In this document: one piece after another, positions 34,621-47,414 of the stretch | Numbering within the stretch: position 1 is the first letter of the stretch | How the letters are laid out: the number at the start of each line of letters is the position of its first letter | NCBI GenBank assembly: GCA_950295325.1 | Contig: OX485808.1 | Coordinates: forward strand, 44,476,527-44,540,526 | Length of the DNA: 64,000 nt | DNA from: Polytrichum commune | Taxonomy: Eukaryota > Streptophyta > Polytrichopsida > Polytrichales > Polytrichaceae | Direction: 5' to 3' | Translations under genes and position numbers: made by a program | Notes under the pieces: generated by a model | Told to the model about the DNA's origin: nothing | Databases searched by the model: none | The model's input: only the letters and a program-made list of their open reading frames with translations

Positions 34621-36860
34621 CCTCTACTACACATCCTGATGCTCCGGGTCTGTTAGCGAGACCAGTGTAGAGGACGATGGATTTGCTCTCACCTAAGGGC
34701 AAGGCCAGTGGCATGGCACCTACATCTGCATCTGCTCTTTTTCATCCAAGATGCAGATGCAGGTGCAGGGCCCGGGCCCAGTGATCGCCATTCTTGCAAA
34801 TCGGGGATGAAATTATATCCAGGGTCCAACCATTTGCCTGCATAACCCTCAGTTATGCAGGGTCCCTGCTATCCATATGAGACAAACCCATTTTAGTATA
34901 ATGACAGATGAGACGAGGTACAGGTGAGACTAGGGTTTAACCTTCTGTATTTGGGTAGAGGGGGAATTTACTGACGTGACCACTCCCGAGGTAACTTTCT
35001 TGAATAGTCTGTACTTGTTGCTCTAATAATTGTACTTGTTCTGATTTGGGCTTGCTCTAAGGCTTGCTCTATAACTAATTTGCTCCAACTACTATCAAAT
35101 TGATTCTCAAATGAACCTATGTCTCGGAAGAACCGATGGTTAGTTGCAGATGAACTGGTTGAGTTTGAGAAATATCCCGTTCAAGTTGGAGGCTTTAGGA
35201 ATTTGTCTGATCATTTTAGAAGAATCTATAGAATATACATCAAATGAATAAAAGCAAAGTTGGAAGATGTCTACATGTAACCGGTTGGATTTACAATCAG
35301 TAGGATCTTGACCAACTATGCCCAAAATTTTCCCGGGCATTGGAATGAACTGATTTTCTCGAATAAACTTATTAAGTTATTCTAGAATAAATTGATTATC
35401 GAATTAATTGATTCTTGAATTAACTGATTCTCGAGGTAACTTTCTCAAATTAACTTTCGTATTAACTTATTGTCAAATTAACTGAAAATACACATCGAAA
35501 TCTTAACTTTGAAGAGTATCTCCAAGGATAGGTTGAAATTCAAAACAAAAATCAACATTTTCAATTAAGGAACGACCTCATAAAACATTTATGGAATTTG
35601 AGGGGGAATTTATGACTTTTAGGTGTGTTTAGGGTGATTAGACTATGTTAGGAACCTATACATTATGCTTATGTTATATTTAGATTCATTTTAATAGATA
35701 ATAATCATCATTCAATATCGGACTATAAGGTGCTTGCATCTATTACATTCATATGAGTAGTAGAGACATGTGTATGGGGGACCCCGCAATAACAGATATT
35801 TATGATGGTCTGAATAAAATGCAATTATTTGTTTTTGGAATCCCCTAAATCTTGTTTTTTACAAATATATATATATATATATATATGTATCTTAGCCTAC
35901 ATGCAAGATTTATAATGTAACCTATATGCATGTTGAGTCGTAAACATGTGGTCGTAATAAGATTTTATAATAATATCCGAAAAATATTCCTTATAATGAA
36001 AACCCTAAGACCTACCTAAATCAAACACAACAATAATCTATATAGTTATAGTCGAGTGGTGTGTGGGTAAGAAATGAAATATTATCATGGATGATTGAAA
36101 TTTGGACAAAAAAACACTTAGTAAGTAACAGTAATAGCAACATTGTGAATAAAAAATATAATATAATATAATATAATATAATATATGTAATATATGATTA
36201 TCTGAATATTTTCATATAATTATCTGATTATATTGTATATGTAAATATATATAGACTACCAACTACCTAAATTATATGCATCTAATTATCTAATTATTTA
36301 TACAAAATATGCACCCTAAAGTAATATGTATATAAGCCGCTAAATATATTAGATGCTAATTATCTAACTAAATATATTAACCAGGAGGGGCAGCATCTCC
36401 GACTTCAGATATCGTAAAGTAAAGCTAATTACTGTTGAGTAAAGTTGAGTACCCTTTACTCGACGACGATACACGACGAGTGGGAGGCCTCCTTGCATCT
36501 GCATCTCGCATCCCGGACAGAGGCCACTTTCTGTTTCCGGATGCGGATGCAAATGCAGGCATCATTGGCTCAACTACAAACCGCAAAAACACACTCGCTT
36601 ACTTAGGGTCCATATACACCACTTAGATAAGAGAATTTACAAGTTAGTGAAGATTAGATGTCCAAAATATGGGCTAACTAAAATCTTGGTCAAACGTCCG
36701 CACGACCTAGTTAAGAGAAACAACTAATAAATATGAGTTAGTGAGAATCAATTTATTAATATGCTAGGCGATCAATCGCACACCCCACACATCCCAATTA
36801 CGACTAACCAAAGGGTGACCAATTTAAGAGAGGAGTTAAAGCTGACCAATTAAAAAAATC
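34621..36860. repeat. gene-free region with degenerate and simple repeats
   Basis: About 35340-35490 is a run of diverged GAATTAACTGATTCTCGA-like units. (AT)n lies at about 35866-35886 and a TATAA/ATATA pentamer run at about 36155-36185. About 35220-35340 is related to 21710-21830. No supported gene. Confidence 0.5.
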
Positions 36861-38029
36861 TCAACTTGCCCAGTTTTGGCTCAAACCGACCACCATTTGA
36901 TCGCATGAGCAAATGGGTTGCATCAACCCAGCTGCGCCTCGTGGCGGCGCCACCTCAGCAGAATCTAGTTGACGCAGCAAAGTCTCAACCGGCTAGCCCG
37001 GTCATCGTCTCTCTCATACGCAGGCAGGCAGGCAGGCAGAGAGAGAGAGAAATTCACCCGCCCTCTCTCCTCCTCTCCACGTCGCAGCAACCCCCATCGC
37101 TTGTGCTCCGACCTCGCTCGGCCTCGCGCCCAGCAAATTCGCGCTTATCCAAACTCCTGAGCCCCGGCTGAATCGATAGAGCACCCACTCTACCACTGTG
37201 GAGCCCATTGCCTCTAGTTGTGCCCCATATAATTTCTTCACAAACCCTCATAGCTGGCTTAAGTACAAATTCGGAAATATTTAGGATAATCTCGGGACCG
37301 GCTGGCTGGAATCATGCCGCGAAATCTCGTCGCCACGCCCTGAGTGTTTCTTTAAAACAGGTTTGGCAATTATTGCCGTTCGTTCGTTGGTGCTTGCTTG
37401 CTTGCTTCCTATGTTCTGGCTTGTGGAATGCAGCGTCACTAGGTTTTTGCAAAACCTTTTCTCTTATGGTGACTATAGGATTTTCCATTGCTGACACGGT
37501 GGCCGTATCTGCCGATGCTGTGATTTTTCTCAAACCGGCTGAAATATGGTGCTTGTAGGGTTTCGTGTTCGCAAATTTCTGTTGATGATAGCGAGCTCTG
37601 GGGACAACTCCTATCCTATTCCATCATAGTTCATCATCGGCAATAATAACCTTTGAGCCACTCATTCTTGGAGCTTGGAGGCGAGAATCTCGTGAAGAAA
37701 TTTGCAAGGATTTGAGCGTGGAATTTTTCTTTGGCGTGATACTCCCGCAACGTAATTCTGACAGTTTTGGCTACACCGAGGTCGCTAGGGAGGAATTCCG
37801 TTTTTCTTCCAACGATAATTGTATGCCGACTCGACCTGCCTTTATGTTGTGAGCTAAGATAAGCTACGGAAAGGCAGAAGGGAGGCTGGATTCCGTTCAC
37901 ACTGGTTATGAGCACGGCGTTAGAGACGGAGGGTGGGAGCGAAGAATTAGGATTAAAATTGGGGTGCGGGGAAGAATTAGACTTATTAGAATTAGGTGAG
38001 TGTAATAATCAGTTAGTCAGGTTTAAGGC
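36861..38029 (+). promoter_or_regulatory. GC-richer presumed promoter and leader of the RMR receptor gene
   Basis: GC content rises compared with the upstream 2 kb, and there is a GGCA-GGCA/GAGA microsatellite near 37020-37050. No conserved exon was recognised. Placement upstream of the signal-peptide exon at 38030 makes this the likely promoter and 5' UTR, but no transcription start can be fixed. Confidence 0.3.
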
Positions 38030-41000
38030 ATGCCGCCGGTGGCAGTGGAGTCGGGCTTTATTAGCAGGATCGTGAGCCACAGGGAGGTCATGATCTCATT
38101 AGGCTGTCTCATGCTCGTTCTTCTCACCCTTCTTCTCGGCCGTGGGAGTGCTGCCGTGCTTTTGCTCAACACAAAAAATGAATCTCGATCGTTCCCAGAC
38201 ATGGAAGCAGCCTTTGGTACGTTTTCAACTCTGTCTCTCTCTCTCTCTCGCAATTACCATCATCATCGTGTACATGAATACTAAGGTACACGCCCCTAAA
38301 TTTAAGATAGCAATGATGGGGACACCTATATTGGAGTGGTATGTGGTTAGGTGTGGATCTAAGAACGGATACCAAAAGGACATTATGTGTTTAAAAGAGA
38401 TGCTCACAATATGCTAACCATTCTAGGCTCAATTGTCAATATCATAAATGGGGACTTATATCAGCATTTAATGAGCACGAGAATCTTCACTTTGATAATG
38501 AATAAGATTTTCATATGAGCTCCGAAAATTATGAGCAAATGGCTACGGGCACGATGTGGATTTGCTGATTATCTCGCACTCTTTGCATGTTTCATATACT
38601 ACGAGAGTTGGGTGCAGAGAGAAAGATATCCAAATAATACATGTCTACCTTATTTCTTTTTGTGCAAGTTTGTTGTGGATCTTCCCAACATTTTGGCACC
38701 TATGGGCAATTAGAATGAATGTCAAAGAGGGGATTAAGATGGAAGATTCACATCCTAACAGAACGGAATAAATCTAGTCGACTAGGGTTTCTTCAATATT
38801 CTCTAACTACAGCACACTCATGTTGAAGGTTGGAACTCACACATTGTGCAAGCTCATAAAATCTGGTATATGAATTTTAGTTGGTTACTTCAAGGCGACT
38901 ATTTTAATCGACAATTCTGAGGTCATGCGTACAAGTTAGGATATTTTCATGCCTTTGTAAGTTTTCACAGCACAATAAATGCCAATAGTGAATGGCTTCA
39001 CCCAGACGTCCTCTTCTGACCTTTGGCTTATTTGTCACCCTTATAACCTGATGGTAACATCTGGCAGATTCATTATTTAACAAAGGTAGCACATGTTAAA
39101 ACTTATAGATTCTTTGTTAAATGCAATGTGTTTTGGGATCCGAGCTTTGAAGTATTGACTTGCTATCTATTTGGTCTGTTCAAGCGAAACGGATGCACAA
39201 ATTATGTCAGACCTTACAATAACGTTTGAGGGGTCAATCATTAGACAAACTTTGCATTTAGAATTTCCTTGCTAGGAAGTTTAAATGGGTCTGAAATCCA
39301 ATTTCATTCGTCATGGTTTCTGGCATTTCTTCGCAGTATTATGCATCGACAAGGTCCTCAATGTTGTCCTCAATGTTGTGTGGATCGTTGGCTATGGACT
39401 TGATGCTGAGGTTTGGGTACCATAATCTTGGTGGTGGTTGTGTAGGTTTGACTTCCTGTGCTTGTAATGTTGTATTTTGACAAGTTTGTTGTCACTGGCA
39501 GCTCCCCGGGTTCCAGCAGAAGGAATTTCAGGCATTTTACATGTGGCAAGTCCTCTAGATGCATGCTTGCCACTGATGAACCACCCCTCTAAGAAATCAG
39601 GTGTTGCCCCCTTTGTTCTAATATCGCGGGGGACTTGTAATTTTGACGAGAAGGTGAAGAATGCTCAGGATGCCGGGTTTGCAGCTGCAATCGTTTATAA
39701 CAGCATGGACTTCATTGACGATTTGGTCACGAGTAAGTACTTATTGCCTTAAAATGTGTGAAAGGCCTTGGTGAGGACTGGATGACAGATGTTCACTTCA
39801 ACGTGACTGCCCAATAGGGTGACAAGGTTCTGTGTTTGTTGTCAAGATAACCTTGCTGCTGCTGATATAGTGCAGCATTATTAAGTTCCTGACGGTGTTA
39901 GAGCTGCAGTTTAGCATCATGCAACTGTATCATGTTGGAACATGTTTCACTCTTCGTTCTGGTCGGTGCCCTGAAACTTTAAATTGTATCAAATCGAATT
40001 CGCAAAGCCATAGAGTGCACAAAATATAGGTTGTAGTTAGACTTGGTCCACTGATTGTTTGTGATTATCTATTAACCACTGATTGTCTATTATTTAGGCC
40101 TGTATTCAGGAAATGAAGGGAAAATTTACGGCTCTTGGCAGGCAGGAGAAATTTTTCTAGAGTAGAGACAGATGAGAAGATGGAAAGTACTAGAATATAG
40201 TATGTTTGATATCACCTTTAGGAGACAGGAAATGCAGATCATTATATGTCTCACCTTTCTGTGGCCTGACTTCCTAACATTCATAAATTTTGATGATAAG
40301 GAAACTTGGCACAAAGTACAGAGCATTCAGTTTTACTGATCTTTTACCTCTCCTGTATGCAGTGTCAGGCTCAGCAAATGACATTGAAATCTATGCAGTC
40401 TTTGTTTCCTGGGTTACTGGTCAAGCACTTTTGGGTGCTGTGGGAGACAAGAACACGACATGTACCCTGCAGCCAGCTTTTCAGAACACAGCATGGTCTA
40501 TCATGGCGGTTTCTTTTATCTCTCTTTTAGCTGTCTCGGCTATTTTAGCCACCTTCTTCTTTGTGCGACGGCACAGATTGCGCCACTTTCGGCTCCTTGC
40601 TATGGAACCTTCTGGAATGAATGCCAGAGAAGTGCAAGCATTACCCACGTTCATTTTCAAAGGCTGCGGAGATAGAGGTGGAACTGCAGAGACATGTGCA
40701 ATATGCTTGGAGGACTATGAGAGTGGCGAGAAACTGCGGCTTCTTCCTTGCCATCATGGTCTGCATATGCTTCTTCCCTATTCCCCTATTTTATTTGTTG
40801 TTCAATTTCCCAGCTCTTGACTAGATTGGACAAAGTCATGATTATTATTGTATTTCTGTCAGTGTATTTTATAGAGGTTCACACATTATACCTTGTCAGT
40901 GACTGCACTAGCGACCTGATTTTAGGGTTCACTTATGCATGCCACCTGTGGATTTTTGGTGCTTGCTATTGTGAGATTCCTCTTTGAATTATCTCTATTT

Positions 41001-41491
41001 GAGATGAAGCTGGAATGCTAGCTCTGCTATCTGTTATTTAAGCATGGGAGCAGAAAATGCTATTAAGTCTTAAAATTATAAGTAGCTGTACTGAACTGTA
41101 TTTTGAGAGTTTGTCCTTAAAAAGATGATTTTCATTGAACCTCAAATAAATTTGCAGATGAGAAGGGCTATAAAAGCTAACAAGTTTGTGTCAATACATG
41201 TTGTCTGCAGAGTTCCATGTTGGCTGCATTGACCAATGGCTTGTGACACGGAGGCCTTTTTGTCCAGTTTGCAAGCAGGATGCGCACATGACACCCAGTG
41301 AACCAGCAGCATCAGAGACGACTCCATTGCTAGTAGCTGCAGTGGGTCGGGCTTTGTCTGTTCCTCTGACAACATCAGCAACTCAAACGTCACCATTAAG
41401 CTCTCCAACAACAATTCAAACCACTCAATCTCTCCCTGCAAATGTCTATGATGGTTTGCATAACACCGAGCGGGGAGAAGAGTTGTGTTAA
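38030..41491 (+). CDS. RMR-type vacuolar sorting receptor (PA-TM-RING-H2)
   Basis: Four coding exons: 38030-38216, 39502-39732, 40363-40758, 41211-41491, all with GT-AG introns and all phase 1; 364 residues. Residues 21-42 are a signal peptide (MISLGCLMLVLLTLLLGRGS, alternative start at Met21). Residues about 43-178 are a protease-associated lumenal domain (EAAF-APRVPAEG, LDACLPL, LISRGTCNFDEKV, IYAVFVS). A transmembrane helix spans about 184-207 and a RING-H2 finger about 251-292 (CAIC, then CHHEFHVGC, then CPVC, all eight ligands present). A Ser/Thr-rich cytosolic tail follows. RMR proteins carry cargo to protein-storage vacuoles, and PA-TM-RING proteins can be E3 ligases. N-glycosylation sequons occur at NES and NTT. 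Length is normal for the family. The exact family member was not assigned. Confidence 0.9.
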
Positions 41492-43744
41492 CCTTTATCG
41501 ACAACTAAAAACCCTAGATGCTACAACTGGGGTAGTTTCTCTTCTTGCAGGAACCATCACATCTGTGTGCTGTGTGCTGGGTGTCAAGAATCTCCATTCA
41601 TGTTTTCTCAAGTGTGCTCTTGCAGCCTCCACCAACCTCGGCCAGTGCTGTTGATACTTGGGTGAGACTCTAGAAATGAGATTCATCAAGTTGTCACTAA
41701 TATATCCCCTCTTAGCTTGCTTGCTTGCAGGGCCTGTCTTACTGCAAGTAAATATTGAGGAGGATCTGCATATTGAGGCAGTGGACCCTTTTACTAAAGG
41801 TTAGTAAAGGACATTAGGGTGTCTCGGGATTTTTCTTAGTGTACCATAGGAGGTTTGTGTAGAGACAACAATAGAGTCATTCTTGTGAAATGTACATGCT
41901 AAAGTAAGAATCATCTATCATAGAAGAGTGTGTATTTCATTCAAACACTTCTGTCTGACAGACTTTGCTTATAATTGTAGTCTATCATATTGGATGTCTT
42001 GTGTACATTGATGGCATTCACGAATCAAATGGGTTTGTGTAGCCCACCATTGTGTTCATTGCCAACATGAATATCATCAATCCTTTGCCCTTGCATATTT
42101 GAACTGAAAGGATGTTAACGTTTTTTTGGCTACTATCTGAGCATGCCATGTAAGCATGCTGTATGACACAGTTAACCTTTAAATGTCTACAAGGATTTTT
42201 TTGCCCATTCTTTGGATCTTGCTTAAAAATAACTACTTGGTAGCCAATTTTTCTCCAGTGAGGCAGCCATTGGAATCATCTATCACCTCCAAAAGCTTGA
42301 TAGTGAAATTGCACGCATAGTTATTCTCTATATCTCATGAAGTGCTCACATATCAAGAGGCATTTTGACAATGTGATCACTCCAAGATCATGTCATGCTC
42401 ATGACTATTCACCAATCTATCTTCATAACTGGATAATGTAACCAATCATATCATGTTTCTTATCAAAATAATGAGGTTTTCGATTATAATGAAATTTCAA
42501 ACAAATTCAATTGTGAATTTATTACAGGAGGATTGATGTCTTTCTAACTGTTTACATCAAAAGGATTATTAACCTACACCAAGGGCTCTCTGTCCACAAT
42601 CAGCAACATAATAAAATTGAATCTTAAGTCAAGGAACTTAAAAGGTTTATACTAAAAGCCAAAAGGCAATGGCCAAAAGGCATATCGTCCCATGCCATGG
42701 ATTGCATGTGTGTACATCACTATATATTCAGTCTTTGAATCTCACACCAATAGGATTTTGAGAGAACAAAGATTCTCAGGCCCATGGCACCATCAGGGGG
42801 AGCTTAGTAATGTGATCTTTTTTTCTTTTTGCATCAAATGGAAAATTTCCAATTTGAAAATGTGATCCTTCTATGGTGTCTAACAAAGTCTTGTTTCCAA
42901 GGTTGATCCCGAGGAACCTTGGAAATGTTATTTTAATGCACATCTTACAAAATGCTCACCTCTTGCCCTTCTTAGCTTAAAAGTTAGGGGTTAAGGAATT
43001 ATATGGTTTACAAGACATGCTTATGCTATAAGCTTTTTTCATGTATAGAAATTACAGACCAGGGTGATAGATGAAATCAAATGAGAATCTGACATTTCCT
43101 GGGGGAGGGGGGGGGGGAGCAAACATAGGACTTCCACTTCCAAATGACATCTACAAAGCACCAGATTCAACAATGTCTTTCCTATGATTCTTGAAAGATA
43201 GAAGAGCCGATAATCTTGCATTCCATCGTATATAGGGATCCTAGAACAAATAAAATCACTTAAGCGCATTAGTGAATTCAGAGGAGAAACATAGCTGTTG
43301 AGCTTCCAAAAAAAACTTAAATTTGTCCTCTAAATTTTGTCTTTTTAACCATATTTTGAGCTTTCAAATTTTGGAATCAAGTTGAACATCTTTTGAATTC
43401 TCAAAGTGTCCTTTGTAAATTTACTCAAAGAATTGTGTGCTTTCCATACTTCAATAAGCACACGGGTGTTCAAAAGCATTCAAGACTGATGTTTTAATAA
43501 GGCATGCCTACCTCATCAGGATACTTAATACTTAAATTCACAATCTAATCATGCTAGACAGTAGACACCTCTGACAATTATTTGACCATCTCTAAATACA
43601 AAAAAATGGAATCTCCACACCGTGCGAATCTAACATTTCCATCTCCACACAACTGACCTAAATTCTCAACCATGAGGCTTGAAACAAGGGATCCCATCAA
43701 TCCAGCAGATGTCCAAAAAAAATTGTGCATTTAAATGAAGGAGC
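41492..43744. other. gap between convergent RMR and Tic22-like genes
   Basis: Expected to hold both 3' UTRs. No further exon or RNA gene was recognised. A G-rich run (GGGGGAGGGGGGGGGG) lies at about 43101-43118. Confidence 0.4.
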
Positions 43745-46700
43745 CTACCCTACCACAGTTGCTTGAGATTTCCCTAAATGACTTAAAGCATCCATACCAG
43801 GTGGAATGAAAACTATATCACCCCAGCCTGTCTCCTCCTCATTGCTCTGCAGAAACCAAAAAAATTATGGGTTTACCCACGATTCCAGCATGATTTGAAA
43901 TTACTCTACTTGAAAATGCAGAACCTTCAGAAACTTTAAATAAAGCTTGTGGAGGCCCGATATGTCAACATCCTAACATTTTCTTTCCAACGTATTGAAA
44001 CATCTTGCAATACTATGGACATGCGCAGGCACAGGAAATACATATCTTTGAGTATAACAATGTCACATATATCACTGTCACTTTGATGGTTTGAAACCAT
44101 AAATTGGAGATAATTTTAATATTATCCCTATAACCATTTCTCACATATTCTACTCTAGTCTCTCAGGGCCCACTACATTAAAAGACAATTGGAAGTAAGA
44201 AGTGGTCTACACAAACAAATATGACTTTCACTATAACAGAGTGGCAAATGTACCTCCATCCTCCTCAAAACATCCTCAAAGCTGCCCACCTGCCAGACGA
44301 AACCAATATATATTCTTCAAGATAGGCTCTCAAATGCAAATTGAATGCAAAGACGATGACAAAGAGAAACAAATGATGGGCTAAGGGTTTGGCCAGTATC
44401 AAATAGCAAGGATCGAATCCACATACAATCCAGTCTAGTTCCTAAAACACTAAGTTAGCCTGGCCAGGCACATTTAGCTTCAAAAGAAGTTGACTTGGGT
44501 GAAAGACATAGTGTCCAGATACTCTTGGTTCAAGGTCTACTATATACATGGGAGCTTCATTGTAGTGATCAATAGTAGGAAAACCCACAAATAGCATCAG
44601 AAGGATAGGAATTGATTGATACAGCTACTGAGAATACATGCGGATTTTGTGACTGAAGCACACTAGTAAAGTAGATGTAACAAAATATATCAAAACAAAG
44701 ACAACACACCTGTATATCTGTATTGACCCTTAATGCAGGGTTAACTCTTTGCTGTTGTTTAAAAGCTCTCTTTAGTGCACTTTCTAGATCCTCCTGTAAG
44801 AAGACAATTAAACATAAGGACGGTATATACAGAGCTGCATTCTCGACCATATAACCTGCAACCCCACTGGAACCCCAAACCAAACACAGCCAACTGGAAA
44901 ACTCCAAAGAGTTGATGATGACATCTACTTATCTTACAACAGCCTCAACAGAATCATCACTGCAGATTACAATAAATCGACCATAAAATCCATTCCTTGT
45001 CATTCCTAACACGAAACTAGACAAATCCCAAGATCCAACCCTATGTGCTGCTACAATGTAGGAAAAATATCTCAACCTTCCAAACAAATGAACACTAACA
45101 GTAATTGATGACTTTTGTGCAAGATCTCCTTTTTGTAAAGGATGCATCACCTTGGAGAAAAATATAGGACAAAAACGCCGGTTGTTGCTCCTCAAGATAA
45201 GGTTGTCGGACTGGAACATGTCAGCTTGGTAAGACATTGACTTACATGCACTCCTATACTCAATCATGATAACAAATGAAAGTTGACAAAAAAACACTTA
45301 CCACCAGACCTTTAAACTTGTACATGTATATGCTCTCAAGGCCTCCTCAAGAGTACAATGGACAAAAGACCAAAAGCTTGAACTGCACCAGAAAAAAGTT
45401 GGCAACTGATTGACTGAAATGTTTTGCAATTCAAAAGAGAACGCCTAGTTATTGTTCAGAGAAAACAATCCACTGAAGAGATCGATCTGAACTGCATTCT
45501 TATTAGAGCTTCGCCTCTTTAAGAAACAAGAAAATTTAGATTTAAAGACCTGAAAAACAGGCACCCCGTCAAAACCCCTGCCTGGATCCCCAGCTTTTGC
45601 CCTTGCCTGCCAAGAGGCCATTATATTAGTAGTGTGGAGATTAAAATATTGTTCAGGATATGAAGGCAACAGAAAAGGCGGAAAGCAGATACACATATTG
45701 AAAACAAATACCCTCCTCACAATCCTAGTGCTACCCAATATGCTAGTATATTAAGTTGGAATAATATGGTACCTCAAGTGCATTCTTGATCTGGTGGGGA
45801 TCTGGTAAGAACCGGAAGGCTATTCCTTCTGTATTGAGCTGGTACACCTTAAAAATGCAATTACGAATCAAATCAATTAGACATATACAGAAGTTCACCT
45901 CTCTTGACGTGTTCCTTTTGAATTCTAAACAACTGTAGAAACTTTAGCAACGGAGCCCTAAGCCGACCTGTTGCTATCTGATGTAACCAAGTACTTAATC
46001 TAAAAATAGAAAGGACAGCCACAAGTCAGGGGCCAAAATGTACCTTGTCAAGTGAGACAGCAACAACTTTTGCTCCACGGCCTAAGGATGGCTCTCGGTC
46101 TTTGATCTGCATATTGAACATGAAAGGGATCGTTGATATAATGCCCGTGCCATGAGAACACTGGGATGCATAAGGGTCAACTTAACGTAACCATGCCAGA
46201 CTCTGGAAGTATTTGTGCTCAATGAAAACGAGCATGAAAAGAATTTAGCAAGTAAAGTAGATATTGCTTAGCAATGTTGCTGCTTGCAAGACATGAACAA
46301 GTTCCACAACACATCTCCTCTACTAACCCCTTGACGTAAGGGTAGTGTTTCACTTGCGAAGTTGCCAATCATCCGCAAAGTGGAAGCTGGGAAATTAATT
46401 CTGGCGTCAAATTTTATTGCCTGTGTCTGATAGGCTACATTGGCATAACATCGTCAAGTGAAACTAGAAACTATGGTCATGAAATTGCGCGTTGGCTATT
46501 TGGAGTGTTCAGCCAAAGATGGCACCAATGCTTCCCACTTCACAATCCAATCAGCAGAAGAATGACTAACTACATCACATGTTATATTTCTTCAATTTAG
46601 GATGACACCAATACCCAACCTACCAAGATATTAACAAAATCAATAAACTCTGAAACGTGTATTTTGGGCATTGGTGTATGTCAAAAATCTTCTCTCCTTC

Positions 46701-47414
46701 GCCAATGAAATCCTTATTTGCATCATATAAGAAAATACCCAAACATCAGCCACATCCTTCTTCATCACGATATTGCAGCAAGCATACCTGAGTAAGAAGT
46801 GCCTCAGCATCTGCCTCACGGAAGCAAAAAATGCCCAAAGACTTGGCTGTATTAAAATCTGAAACAAGCACAAATTCATTGGCTGCATTGCTGACGGTGT
46901 ACACAGGAACTCCGTCCAACCTCCTGGCCACTTGCTCGGTACTCATGGCAATGTCGAATACGTGCTTGGCTTCCAGTTCTACTTCGTCTCCTCTGTTGTG
47001 AAAACCGAGCGACATAGCGGCCAGGAGAGGTCGTGGAGCTCCTCCATTGTTCATGTTCTTCACCATCCTAACCACTGCCTCCGGCATCTCACACCTCGTT
47101 CTCTGTACTGCAGCTTCGACTTGAGCTCCAAGCCCTTGCACCGACGTCCACAAATTCTTCTCCCAAGCATTTTGGCCTTGAAACCTGCAAGCTAAGATCT
47201 CTTTCCCATCCTCAAAACTCTTTCCGCATTGAGCAACTGTCCTCTTCCCTTCCTGCACACAATTCCCTATCCAGCTCTGAGCTCCCGCCACCCGTCTCTG
47301 GAGATCGGCCATCACGGCACCGCCGTCGAATTGCGGCCGCCACATAGCAGCCCGTCGCTGCCCGTCAACCGAAGACGACGATAAACCCAACCTCCGGCCC
47401 CGCGCTTCTCCCAT
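43745..47414 (-). CDS. TIC22-like: Tic22-like chloroplast protein import component
   Basis: Eight coding exons on the minus strand: 47414-46788, 46106-46044, 45847-45773, 45606-45550, 45210-45151, 44793-44710, 44289-44254, 43846-43745 (stop). Every intron is GT-AG and phase 0. Product 367 residues. The start is the first ATG in the open frame (47414). The N-terminus is Arg/Ser-rich and suits a plastid transit peptide. The Tic22 domain is unmistakable: RRLDGVPVYTVSNAANEFVL, GRGAKVVAVSLDKVYQL, GIAFRFLPDPHQIKNALE, GFDGVPVFQSDNLIL, RRFCPIFFSKEDLESAL and, near the end, GWGDIVFIPPG. Tic22 proteins act in the plastid intermembrane space as chaperone-like helpers for preproteins passing between TOC and TIC. 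Somewhat longer than typical plant Tic22 because of the N-terminal extension. Which Tic22 subfamily it belongs to was not resolved. Confidence 0.9.

Noticed and set aside
36866-37171. 101-codon plus-strand frame upstream of the RMR gene
   Set aside because: Ser/Arg/Pro-rich low-complexity product generated by GC-rich and GA-repeat leader sequence. The receptor has its own signal peptide at 38030.
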